Part shown: one piece after another, positions 1 through 6,291 of the stretch
How the letters are laid out: every line of letters starts with the position of its first letter
Numbering within the stretch: position 1 is the first letter of the stretch
Source: Thermoplasmata archaeon
GTDB lineage: Archaea > Thermoplasmatota > Thermoplasmata > UBA10834
Direction of reading: 5' to 3'
Length of the DNA stretch: 6,993 nt
Assembly: GCA_013331315.1 (NCBI GenBank)
Contig: DUGQ01000145.1
Coordinates: 963-7,955, forward strand
Made by a program: the position numbers and the translations under genes
The notes under the pieces: generated by a model
Databases searched by the model: none
The model's input: only the letters and a program-made list of their open reading frames with translations
Told to the model about the DNA's origin: nothing

Positions 1-216
1 GACTATCAGCTTCGTGCTGATCTCCTCGAACCTCTCACGCAGGTATCTGTTCCACTTCCTCCTGCCGTCCCTCGCGAGCTTGAAGTGCTCCGAGTGCGAG
101 CGGTGATGCTCGACCAGCATCTCCCACAACTCCAGTACGCCCTTGAGGTCGTCCTCGGTGGCGTCCCTGATCTTGATCTGTATGCGCCTAGATTGTCTTA
201 CAGTGTCAGCAGGCAT
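1..216 (-). CDS. GNAT-family N-acetyltransferase, N-terminal part only
   Basis: The gene runs off the left edge, so only the first 72 residues are present. After a short basic lead (MPADTVRQSRR) comes IQIKIRDATEDDLKGVLELW, the usual first strand and helix of GNAT acetyltransferases (pattern I-R-x-A-x-x-x-D-x-x-x-V-x-x-L). The acetyl-CoA-binding R/Q-x-x-G-x-G/A loop would lie beyond the window, so activity and substrate cannot be judged. The family transfers an acetyl group from acetyl-CoA to an amine of a small molecule or protein. The ATG at 216 is the only usable start, because an in-frame stop lies a short way upstream with no ATG, GTG or TTG in between. No clear Shine-Dalgarno site is seen. 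It lies 41 bases downstream of serA on the same strand, so co-transcription is plausible. Family assignment is fairly secure; the substrate is unknown. Confidence 0.75.
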   Translation of the reverse strand, partial: MPADTVRQSRRIQIKIRDATEDDLKGVLELWEMLVEHHRSHSEHFKLARDGRRKWNRYLRERFEEISTKLIV

Positions 217-257
217 CTTTTCAGTGTTCCGTCGGGTGATGTGCCGACGTTAACGGC

Positions 258-1826
258 CTATAGCCTGATGTAAGTTGCGCTCTTCAGGCTCGGGATCGTC
301 CTGACCTTCTCGAGCACCTCTGGCTTCAGCCCCTCGTCTATGCTGATTATCATCATGGCCGGCCCGCGCGGCTGCCGCCTCGCGACCTCCATGCTCGCGA
401 TGTTCACGTCGTTGTCCCCGAGCACGGTGCCGACGCTCCCGATCATGCCGGGCTTGTCCTCGTGTCCTATGAGTAGGAAGTTCCCCTCGGGCTCGATGTC
501 GACGGTGTTGCCGTTGACCTCGACCATCCGTGGGCCCTTGTCCGAGAGCAGCGTGCCCGCGACGGAGATCATGTCTCCGTTCGCGTGCAGCACGACCCGT
601 ATCAGGTTCTTGTACTGGCCCGCCTCGTCCGAGGTCGAAGACACGACCTCTATCCCCCTCGACTTGGCCATGTCGAACGCGTTGATGTAGTTGACGTTGT
701 ACTCCTCTGACATGGGCTTGAGCAAGCCCGTGATGACCGACGCGGAGATTATCCTGATGTCCTTCTGGGCCAGCTCTCCCCTGCATGAGACCTCGACCTT
801 GCCCGCGGAGCACTGCCCCAGCTGGCATATCATCGTCCCCAGCTTCTCCGCCAGGGGCATGAACGGCACGAGCTCCGGGTCCAGCTTCGCCGGCAGGTTG
901 ATCGCGTTCCGTATCACGTTGTGCTTCAGGTAGGCGATGACCTGCTCGGCTATCTCGGAGCCGACCTCTTCCTGAGCCTCCTTCGTAGTCGCCCCGAGGT
1001 GCGGTGTCAGCACCATGTTGGGGAGCTCGAGAAGCTTCGACCCCTTCGGCGGCTCGTTCATGTAGACGTCCAGCGCGGCCGCCGCGATGACCTTCTCCGA
1101 CAGTGCCTCGTAGAGCGCGTCCTCATTCACGACGCCTCCCCGGGCGCAGTTGACGAGCATCGCGCTCTTCTTCATCTTCGCCAGCTCGTTCTTGCCTATC
1201 AGGTTCTCCGTCTGCGGCGTCAGGGGCGTGTGGACGGTCACGAAATCGGACTCCTGGAGCAGCCTCTCGAGGTTGACGAGGCGGACGTGCAGCTTCACGC
1301 CGACCTCGGGTGACACGAGCGGGTCGTAGGCGATCACGGTCATGCCCAACGCGGACGCGCGCTTCGCGACCTCGGCCCCGACCCTTCCCAGGCCCACAAT
1401 ACCCAGGGTCTTCCCCGACACCTGGACGCCCTTCAACTCCTTCCGCTTCCACTCCCCCCGCCTCATCGACGCGTCGGCCTCGGCGATGCGCCTCGCCAGG
1501 GAGAACATCAGCCCGATTGTGAGCTCGGCGGTGGATATGACGTTGCCAGATGGGGCGTTCATGACTAGTATGCCCTTCTCGGTCGCCGCGGGCACGTTGA
1601 TGTTGTCGACTCCGATCCCCGCGCGGCCTATGACCCTGAGCTTGGACGACTTGATGACCTTCGGAGTCGCCTTCGTCGCGCTCCTGACTATGAGCACGTC
1701 GTACCCTCCGATCACGGAGGACAGCTCGTCCTCCTTCATGCCGGTCTTGACGTCGACCTCGTAGCCCTCGGCCTTCAGCATCTCTATGCCGCTCTTCGAT
1801 ATCTCGTCTGCGACGAGGATCCTCAT
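258..1826 (-). CDS. serA: D-3-phosphoglycerate dehydrogenase (long form with ASB and ACT domains)
   Basis: This cytosolic enzyme oxidises 3-phosphoglycerate to 3-phosphohydroxypyruvate with NAD, the first step of serine biosynthesis. From the ATG at 1826 it is 522 residues, the usual length of the long bacterial/archaeal type. The catalytic and nucleotide-binding region spans about 1-310. It shows the Rossmann motif GLGRVG at 145-150, the active-site Arg in NCARGG (R229), Glu in MNEPP (E258) and His in LTPHLGATT (H276). About 312-445 matches the allosteric substrate-binding (ASB) domain. Residues 447-522 form an ACT domain (HEDKPGMIG followed by VNIASMEVAR), which in this family binds serine for feedback inhibition. 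A GTG start at 1835 would add three residues (MRW) but overlaps the ribosome site, so the ATG is preferred. All catalytic residues are present. A GNAT gene follows on the same strand. Confidence 0.96.
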   Translation of the reverse strand: MRILVADEISKSGIEMLKAEGYEVDVKTGMKEDELSSVIGGYDVLIVRSATKATPKVIKSSKLRVIGRAGIGVDNINVPAATEKGILVMNAPSGNVISTAELTIGLMFSLARRIAEADASMRRGEWKRKELKGVQVSGKTLGIVGLGRVGAEVAKRASALGMTVIAYDPLVSPEVGVKLHVRLVNLERLLQESDFVTVHTPLTPQTENLIGKNELAKMKKSAMLVNCARGGVVNEDALYEALSEKVIAAAALDVYMNEPPKGSKLLELPNMVLTPHLGATTKEAQEEVGSEIAEQVIAYLKHNVIRNAINLPAKLDPELVPFMPLAEKLGTMICQLGQCSAGKVEVSCRGELAQKDIRIISASVITGLLKPMSEEYNVNYINAFDMAKSRGIEVVSSTSDEAGQYKNLIRVVLHANGDMISVAGTLLSDKGPRMVEVNGNTVDIEPEGNFLLIGHEDKPGMIGSVGTVLGDNDVNIASMEVARRQPRGPAMMIISIDEGLKPEVLEKVRTIPSLKSATYIRL

Positions 1827-1830
1827 CCAT

Positions 1831-1836
1831 CTCACC
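1831..1836 (-). promoter_or_regulatory. serA: Ribosome binding site that decides the serA start
   Basis: Read on the minus strand the site is GGTGAG, complementary to the archaeal 16S rRNA 3' end (part of GGAGGTGAT). It ends four bases before the ATG at 1826. The competing GTG start at 1835 lies inside this element, which argues for the ATG. Confidence 0.7.
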
Positions 1837-1888
1837 TTCTTGTCCTTTCACACGCCGGACATCGGGCGAGACTGGAACAGATGCTACC

Positions 1889-1898
1889 TAGATATCAA
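1889..1898 (-). promoter_or_regulatory. Possible TATA-like element of serA
   Basis: On the minus strand this A/T-rich island reads TTGATATCTA in GC-rich surroundings. It would place transcription initiation near 1868, giving a leader of about 40 bases before the serA ATG and its GGTGAG site. The match to the archaeal TATA consensus is only partial and no convincing BRE is seen, so this is a tentative call. It directly abuts the repeat element at 1902-1929. Confidence 0.3.
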
Positions 1899-1901
1899 TC
1901 T

Positions 1902-1929
1902 GTTGGCAGCGTCCATGCTGGCAACGTCC
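1902..1929. repeat. Nested direct and inverted repeat upstream of serA
   Basis: Two 11-base copies, TGGCAGCGTCC (1904-1914) and TGGCAACGTCC (1919-1929), differ at one base and are offset by 15. The same segment forms an inverted repeat: GTTGGCAGC (1902-1910) and GCTGGCAAC (1917-1925) pair at 8 of 9 positions around a 6-base spacer. It sits just upstream of the possible serA TATA-like element, where archaeal activators or repressors often bind. An operator role is inference. The downstream SRPBCC promoter at about 2004 is farther away. Confidence 0.45.
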
Positions 1930-2003
1930 TAATGTGTGCCTTGGCCATCGGGCGTACCGCGCGCTGGCCGTCAGTCAGCGCAGGCCGCCTCCACCAGCAA
2001 TCG

Positions 2004-2011
2004 CTAAATAT
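2004..2011 (+). promoter_or_regulatory. Probable TATA box of the SRPBCC gene
   Basis: CTAAATAT stands out in GC-rich sequence and resembles the archaeal TATA box. Initiation about 25 bases downstream of its centre falls near 2032-2034, giving a leader of only about 8-10 bases before the ATG at 2042. That favours 2042 over the in-frame ATG at 2027, which would lie upstream of the transcript start. Confidence 0.5.
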
Positions 2012-2041
2012 CAACTGAAATGTTCCATGTCATGTCCCCTC

Positions 2042-2503
2042 ATGATTTCCACCAAGCGCCGTTCATCGGTAGCCTGCAGGATAGACGGGGCGTTCGAGTA
2101 CGTCGCTGACTGGAAGAACCTCTCCAACTTCATGCCCATGTTTCTGAACGTCGAACCGATCAGCTTCGTCCATTACGGCCCCGGGGCTTCGTACGACGCG
2201 ACCATCGTCCTGGGGAGGATAGAGGTCAAGACGACGCTGGACGTGACCGAGTTCAGGAAGAACAACAAGATCACCCTGAAGGCCACGCGCGGCGTCAAGC
2301 TCCGGGTCACCTGGGAGTTCAAGGACATAGGCGACAAGGTCCTGATTACCTACGATTTCGACTACGACTTCCCCCCGGGGCTGACGTTCAGGGAGGACCA
2401 GAAGGAGGCCTTGGAGAAGGAGCTGGAGGAATCGGTCGTCCGCAGCATGGAACTCCTGAAGTGGGTCCTGGAGACCAGCTGCAAAGAACACGAGGACGAC
2501 TAA
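2042..2503 (+). CDS. SRPBCC-fold (START / polyketide cyclase-like) protein
   Basis: A 153-residue cytosolic protein, a typical length for single-domain SRPBCC (Bet v 1-like) proteins, which enclose hydrophobic ligands in a beta-sheet and long-helix cavity. Near the N-terminus, FEYVADWKNLSNFMPMF matches the common family pattern V-F-x-Y-V-x-D-x-x-N-x-x-x-F/W-x-P. A run of alternating strands follows (about 40-105), including YDFDYDFPPG. An amphipathic C-terminal helix (about 115-148, REDQKEALEKELEES onward) is the usual lid helix. The open frame extends up to 1934, but that extension is Pro/Arg-rich, unlike a domain, and lies upstream of the predicted transcript start. No Shine-Dalgarno is seen, consistent with a very short leader. 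The ligand and role are unknown. The gene converges on the Trm112-like gene with a 10-base gap. Confidence 0.8.
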   Translation: MISTKRRSSVACRIDGAFEYVADWKNLSNFMPMFLNVEPISFVHYGPGASYDATIVLGRIEVKTTLDVTEFRKNNKITLKATRGVKLRVTWEFKDIGDKVLITYDFDYDFPPGLTFREDQKEALEKELEESVVRSMELLKWVLETSCKEHEDD

Positions 2504-2513
2504 TGAATCGCCG

Positions 2514-2690
2514 TCACTCCGGTGGCAGCATGTTGGGTATGCCGTCCTCGATGGGGTAGTCGACGCTGCACTTCACGCACCTTATCTTCCCCTCGAGGAC
2601 CTCCTTGTCGTCCTCCTTGGTGACCGTGAGCTCCAGAGGGTGGTGCTTGCAGACCGGGCATGCCAGTATGTCCATCAGCTTCTTCTTCAT
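2514..2690 (-). CDS. trm112: Trm112-family zinc-ribbon protein (methyltransferase activator)
   Basis: A small gene of 58 residues beginning [20 protein letters not shown] and ending [15 protein letters not shown]. This is the characteristic layout of the Trm112/YcaR family: an N-terminal L-x-x-I-L-x-C-P-x-C, a middle strand region, a second C-x-x-C, then Y-P-I-x-D-G-I-P-x-(M/L)-L-P. All four cysteines are present (C11, C14, C38, C41), so zinc binding is expected. In eukaryotes and haloarchaea Trm112 is a small partner that stabilises and activates several SAM-dependent methyltransferases acting on tRNA, rRNA and release factors; that role is inferred here by family. No methyltransferase gene lies in the window. 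The start at 2690 is the natural family start; the ribosome site is weak. A minus-strand A/T-rich stretch near 2720-2731 could be its TATA box. Confidence 0.88.
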   Translation of the reverse strand: MKKKLMDILACPVCKHHPLELTVTKEDDKEVLEGKIRCVKCSVDYPIEDGIPNMLPPE

Positions 2691-2760
2691 TTCTCAGACC
2701 GTGACGGTATCTGAAGCAGGCTATTTCTATCCTTTCACCTCCCGCTCGCATACCCAAGGG

Positions 2761-2768
2761 TTATTACA
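2761..2768 (+). promoter_or_regulatory. Weak candidate TATA box of the epimerase gene
   Basis: TTATTACA is the only A/T-rich octamer near the epimerase start on this strand. It would place initiation near 2788, just before the hairpin at 2791-2814, giving a leader of about 40 bases. The match is imperfect and the assignment is tentative. Confidence 0.3.
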
Positions 2769-2790
2769 GGCGAGGTCGATTGTCGGCGTA

Positions 2791-2814
2791 CGGCCAGGCG
2801 CCAAGGCCTGGCCG
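2791..2814 (+). repeat. GC-rich hairpin in the epimerase leader
   Basis: CGGCCAGGC (2791-2799) and GCCTGGCCG (2806-2814) are perfect inverted copies separated by six bases (GCCAAG), giving a 9-bp stem of very high GC. The 3' arm ends inside the only purine-rich ribosome-site candidate (GGGAG, 2814-2818), 14 bases before the TTG start at 2829. It could be an mRNA structure affecting translation, or a DNA operator between the divergent trm112 and epimerase genes. No T-tract follows, so a terminator is unlikely. Confidence 0.55.
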
Positions 2815-2828
2815 GGAGCACGATACAC

Positions 2829-3716
2829 TTGAAGGTGCTGGTGACTGGCAGCTCTGGCCAGCTGGGCTCGTACATATGCGAGCTGATCGCGGGGGAGCAC
2901 GAGGTGAGCGGCATGGACATTCGCCCTCCCGTTGTCCCTGGGCTCCGCCACATCGATGGCGACATACGGCGCACGGGTGAGGTCCGCTCGTCTCTCGCCG
3001 GCGTGGACGCCGTTGTGCACTGCGCGGCCCAGGTGAGCGTCGAGCGTTCCCTGCAGGACCCCGTGTCCGATGCCGAGACGAACGTGATCGGCACCATCAA
3101 CCTGCTGCACGAGTGCGCCGCCCGAGGCGTCCACAGGTTCGTATACGTCTCCAGCGCCGCGGTCCTGGGGAACCCGAAGTATCTCCCCGTGGACGAGGCG
3201 CATCCTACCGAGCCCATGAGCAACTACGGCGCGAGCAAGCTCGCGGGCGAGAGGTTCGCGCTGTCATACGCGAGCTCGCACGGCCTGGACGTGGTGGTCG
3301 TGCGCCCATTCAACTTCTACTCCGTGAGGGCAGACCCCGAGAGCCCGTACTCGGGCGTGATCACGAAGTTCATCACGCGGGTCAGGGCGGGCAAGCCCCC
3401 GATAATAGAGGGGGATGGCCTTCAGACTCGGGACTTCATACACGCGCGTGACGTGGCATCGTTCGTCGGTCTCCTGCTGGCTAGGGACGACGTCTCCGGG
3501 CAGGTGTACAACTGCGGCAGCGGGACCGCGACCAGCGTGCTCGACCTCGCCAAGCTCGTCATCGAGGCTGCGTCGCTGGACCTCGAGCCCGAGTTCACGG
3601 CCCCGAGGAAGGGGGATATCAGGCACAGCGTCGCCGACGTGTCGAAGGCGAAGGCGCTCGGCTTCACGACGCGAGTCTCGCTCAAGGATGGCGTCGCGGA
3701 GATGCTCGTGGGCTGA
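2829..3716 (+). CDS. NAD-dependent sugar-nucleotide epimerase/dehydratase (extended SDR)
   Basis: A 295-residue cytosolic enzyme of the extended short-chain dehydrogenase family, close to the usual 300-320. It opens with MKVLVTGSSGQLGSYICELI, the Rossmann TGxxGxxG loop (G7, G10, G13). D30 at the end of strand 2 favours NAD over NADP. The HCAAQ motif follows at about 64-68, VSSAAVLG with the catalytic Ser near 109, and the catalytic pair YGASK (Y133, K137). RPFNFY (159-164) and RDFIHARDVA (201-210) are hallmarks of UDP-glucose 4-epimerase-like members acting on nucleotide sugars. The exact substrate cannot be read off; GalE-like epimerases and dTDP- or UDP-sugar dehydratases share these motifs. 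The start is TTG at 2829, placed so the first strand is complete; GGGAG at 2814-2818 is a weak ribosome site. It converges on the surface-protein gene 86 bases away and may supply sugars for surface glycans (inference). Confidence 0.9.
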   Translation: MKVLVTGSSGQLGSYICELIAGEHEVSGMDIRPPVVPGLRHIDGDIRRTGEVRSSLAGVDAVVHCAAQVSVERSLQDPVSDAETNVIGTINLLHECAARGVHRFVYVSSAAVLGNPKYLPVDEAHPTEPMSNYGASKLAGERFALSYASSHGLDVVVVRPFNFYSVRADPESPYSGVITKFITRVRAGKPPIIEGDGLQTRDFIHARDVASFVGLLLARDDVSGQVYNCGSGTATSVLDLAKLVIEAASLDLEPEFTAPRKGDIRHSVADVSKAKALGFTTRVSLKDGVAEMLVG

Positions 3717-3802
3717 TGCCTCGCGCTGCCAGAGACGCGTTGGATAAGAAGATAAGAGGTTTATTGGAAGGGGTTTGCGGTCTCTCGTCTTCCGTTCCGT
3801 CC

Positions 3803-6229
3803 TCAGGAAGGTGGCGGCTCGGGCCCGTCAAGCGGCTCAGGCTCGGCGGCCTCCATCTTAACGGCCTTCTCCTCTCCGCCCACCCTGCCTTTCAGGAAGG
3901 GCACGACTATGAGGAGTATGACCATCAGCAGCAGCAGCACGAGGACCAGCACGTTGAACAGGCTAAGTCCCCCGATGCTCTTGTCCCATGCGGACTGCTC
4001 CGACTTGAGGGAGAAGCTCACGGAGTCGGCCGACAACCAGTCGCTGTTGACAGGGTCCTGCAGGGAGGCGTACATCCAGTACGTCCCGTCGCCCGCGGTC
4101 TCAGGCACTACGACCGAGAATGTCCCGGTCGGCGAGCTCACCAGCATGTTGTGGTCGATGTAGTCGTACGAAGCGTAGAAGACCAGCCTGTACACGTCCA
4201 GGTGCGCCGCGCCGATGTTGGCTATGCTGTACCCGAAGACCACTGTCGACCCTGGCTCGAACGCCCTCGAGGTGTATCCCGCGCTGGAGTCGAGCCATAT
4301 CTGGACCTCGTACTGCGCGTACAGCCACGCCGTGGCCGTGTCGCTCACCAGGTGCCCGTGCCCGTCGTCAACCGTCACCCTCGCGGTGTATGACTCGGAG
4401 GGCTCGACCAGCGGCACCGTGAAGTCCACGGAGCCGGCCAACAAGAACGGCAGGTCACCGTCAGCCACGCGTACCCCGTCCGCGTCCGTTATGGAGTAGG
4501 ACATCGACGCGTTGGCCACCTCCGTTATCGCCTCGTAGATGAAGGTGATCGTGTCGCCGGCGCGGTAGTACTCGTCCTCGGGGTACACGACTATGTCCGC
4601 CATGTACACCTCGGCCCAGTCGTCGCCGTACAGGAAGTAGCCTTCCAGTATCGTCGTGGCCTGGACCGAGATCTCGCCGATGTATCCGACGGGTATGTCG
4701 TAGGTCGCCTCGTCACCGGTCGTGTTGCCTGTGTCGGCCATGCCGTAGTCGTTGTAGATGATGTAGTACACGGCTGACGCAGGCATCTCCTCGCCGTTCC
4801 AGATGACCTTGAAGGAGAACACCGCCGTCTGGCCGCTGTAGTAGTACTCCTTGTCGAAGGTGACGGTGAGTTCACCGCTCCACTCTACTTCGAAGGAAGC
4901 GGCCCTCACGACCTCGTACCCGAGCTTGGACACCGTGGCGGTCACGACGTACGTGCCCTTCGCGGCGCTCGTGCTAAGGTCGAACTCGTACATCACGACG
5001 CCCGTGATGTCCGTGACGAGGCCAGAGACGCCGTACGCGACTATGGTGGTCCCGTTCTTCTGCACGGTGATGTCGACCTCCGCACCTGGAAGCTCGTCCC
5101 ACCAGCCCCACCAGTCGTCCCCGATCCACGCCTCGACCTCGACGCTGACCGTGTCACCCGGCACATAGGGGCCGTCGTCCACGTTCACGTCTGCGTCTAT
5201 CGCGCCAATCGTGAACCACACGAACGCTTCGGCGCTGCGCTCGTCGCTCTCGTTGGCCCAGAAGGTCACGTCGATGTCGGAGTACAGAGCTATGTTGTCC
5301 GGTATCTCGAATCCGTACGTGCCCGAGGAGCCAGGCATCGTGCCCGTCTCCGCCGTCAGGTTTCCGGACTCGTTCAGCCACTCGACTCTGTACTCAATGT
5401 CGGCTCCGTCGTACGGAGTCAGTGTGGCGATCTCCACGACGTCGTATATGATCGATACAGTGTCGCCTGGGAGCACGTAGAACTGGTTGCTGTCCACGAG
5501 CAGCTCGTACTTCTGTATCCAGACAGTCACCGAGTACCACACGACGTTGTTGTCCTCGGCGCGGACGTTCATCGTGTACTCGCCGTCGGGCATGTCCGCG
5601 TCTATGACCCACACGAGGCTGTACCAGCCGTCAACGGTCTCGAGGTTGGTCCAGTTCTCGAAGTCCTCGTAGGTGTCGTTCACGACCTGTATGTAGAAGT
5701 CCTCGGTCTGGCTGGTTACGAGCGTCACGGTCACTTCCTGACTGGGGTAGTAAAGGCCCCAGTTGGGAGGCTCGAGAGTCAGCCCTTCGTTCCTTACCTG
5801 GATCGGGACCCTCGCGATCTCGGTCCACCCGCCGGTGTCGACGTACACGACTATCTCGTAGACCTTCATCTCTCCGTCGAACCAGTAGTGGGTGTTGAGA
5901 TACTCCGCCCAGGGGTCAGCCGCCCAGCTTTCATAAACTCCATCCTCGGGATCGTCAGTAACGGCCGTGAACCAGTCCCTGACGAATCCGTCGGTCTCTT
6001 GGATCTCCACCCTGATGTCCTCGACCGAGAGCTCTCCCATGTAGTAAGTCTCTACATGGACGTAGACTTGGTCTCCTCTGAAGAAGACATCCTGGGGATC
6101 TCCTGCGTCGTCCGTCGTTTGCACAGTTCCTGTGTAGTATATCGCCGCGTCTGCAGGCTTAGGGATGGCGACGAATACCACAGCAATCAGGCTCAGCGCA
6201 ACCGCTACACTTAGAATCCTACTTTTCAT
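3803..6229 (-). CDS. Large membrane-anchored surface protein with about seven Ig-like repeats
   Basis: From the ATG at 6229 the protein has 808 residues. Residues 1-28 form a Sec signal peptide (MKSR, a hydrophobic core, then PKPADA before AIYY). The exterior part consists of repeats of about 90-110 residues, each marked near its start by an aromatic-rich strand and a turn like (Y/F)-x-x-G-D-T-V followed by alternating hydrophobics. The turns lie near residues 52, 163, 255, 358, 466, 558 and 660. This resembles Ig-like or macroglobulin MG2 beta-sandwiches. Residues 756-780 form one transmembrane helix, followed by a short cytoplasmic tail (781-808) rich in Glu and Pro. The ectodomain is acidic, rich in Tyr and Trp, lacks cysteine and has eight N-x-S/T sequons (N184, N192, N286, N290, N326, N392, N502, N573). 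The role could be S-layer/envelope structure, adhesion or receptor; no catalytic motif is seen. A longer open frame to 6337 is rejected because it crosses the promoter. Confidence 0.88.
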   Translation of the reverse strand: MKSRILSVAVALSLIAVVFVAIPKPADAAIYYTGTVQTTDDAGDPQDVFFRGDQVYVHVETYYMGELSVEDIRVEIQETDGFVRDWFTAVTDDPEDGVYESWAADPWAEYLNTHYWFDGEMKVYEIVVYVDTGGWTEIARVPIQVRNEGLTLEPPNWGLYYPSQEVTVTLVTSQTEDFYIQVVNDTYEDFENWTNLETVDGWYSLVWVIDADMPDGEYTMNVRAEDNNVVWYSVTVWIQKYELLVDSNQFYVLPGDTVSIIYDVVEIATLTPYDGADIEYRVEWLNESGNLTAETGTMPGSSGTYGFEIPDNIALYSDIDVTFWANESDERSAEAFVWFTIGAIDADVNVDDGPYVPGDTVSVEVEAWIGDDWWGWWDELPGAEVDITVQKNGTTIVAYGVSGLVTDITGVVMYEFDLSTSAAKGTYVVTATVSKLGYEVVRAASFEVEWSGELTVTFDKEYYYSGQTAVFSFKVIWNGEEMPASAVYYIIYNDYGMADTGNTTGDEATYDIPVGYIGEISVQATTILEGYFLYGDDWAEVYMADIVVYPEDEYYRAGDTITFIYEAITEVANASMSYSITDADGVRVADGDLPFLLAGSVDFTVPLVEPSESYTARVTVDDGHGHLVSDTATAWLYAQYEVQIWLDSSAGYTSRAFEPGSTVVFGYSIANIGAAHLDVYRLVFYASYDYIDHNMLVSSPTGTFSVVVPETAGDGTYWMYASLQDPVNSDWLSADSVSFSLKSEQSAWDKSIGGLSLFNVLVLVLLLLMVILLIVVPFLKGRVGGEEKAVKMEAAEPEPLDGPEPPPS

Positions 6230-6264
6230 AGGCTTCCCATCCCGGGTCATTATTTCTTGGAGTA

Positions 6265-6279
6265 TATATATAAGTTTCG
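6265..6279 (-). promoter_or_regulatory. Proximal promoter (BRE and TATA box) of the surface-protein gene
   Basis: On the minus strand CGAAA (BRE-like, 6279-6275) is followed directly by CTTATATATA (6274-6265), a near-ideal archaeal core promoter. Initiation about 25 bases from the TATA centre falls near 6244, giving a leader of about 15 bases to the ATG at 6229. The in-frame ATG at 6250 lies upstream of this start and would not be translated. Confidence 0.8.
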
Positions 6280-6291
6280 TAAAATTCTCCC

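Noticed and set aside
1123..1851. Minus-strand open frame of 242 codons overlapping serA in another frame
   Set aside because: It is an Arg/Gly/Glu-rich out-of-frame shadow of serA, which has full family motifs.
1934..2041. N-terminal extension of the SRPBCC protein
   Set aside because: It is Arg/Pro-rich, has no domain character, crosses the TATA box, and lies upstream of the expected transcript start.
2735..2742. Perfect GGAGGTGA ribosome-site match on the minus strand upstream of trm112
   Set aside because: No start codon with a usable open frame follows at proper spacing; the GTG inside it meets a stop after three codons. It is probably coincidental.
2500..2757. Minus-strand 85-codon open frame over the Trm112-like gene
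   Set aside because: It is out of frame with the zinc-ribbon protein, whose four cysteines and terminal signature identify the true frame.
3743..3757. GATAAGA repeated twice in the gap between the convergent epimerase and surface-protein genes
   Set aside because: Two 7-base copies in an A/G-rich stretch are too short to support a functional call, and no clear T-rich terminator or hairpin is seen on either strand here.
3716..4393. Plus-strand open frame of 225 codons opposite the surface-protein gene
   Set aside because: It is low-complexity, Arg/Val/His-rich translation of the antisense strand, with no recognisable domain; it reflects GC-rich third positions of the real gene.
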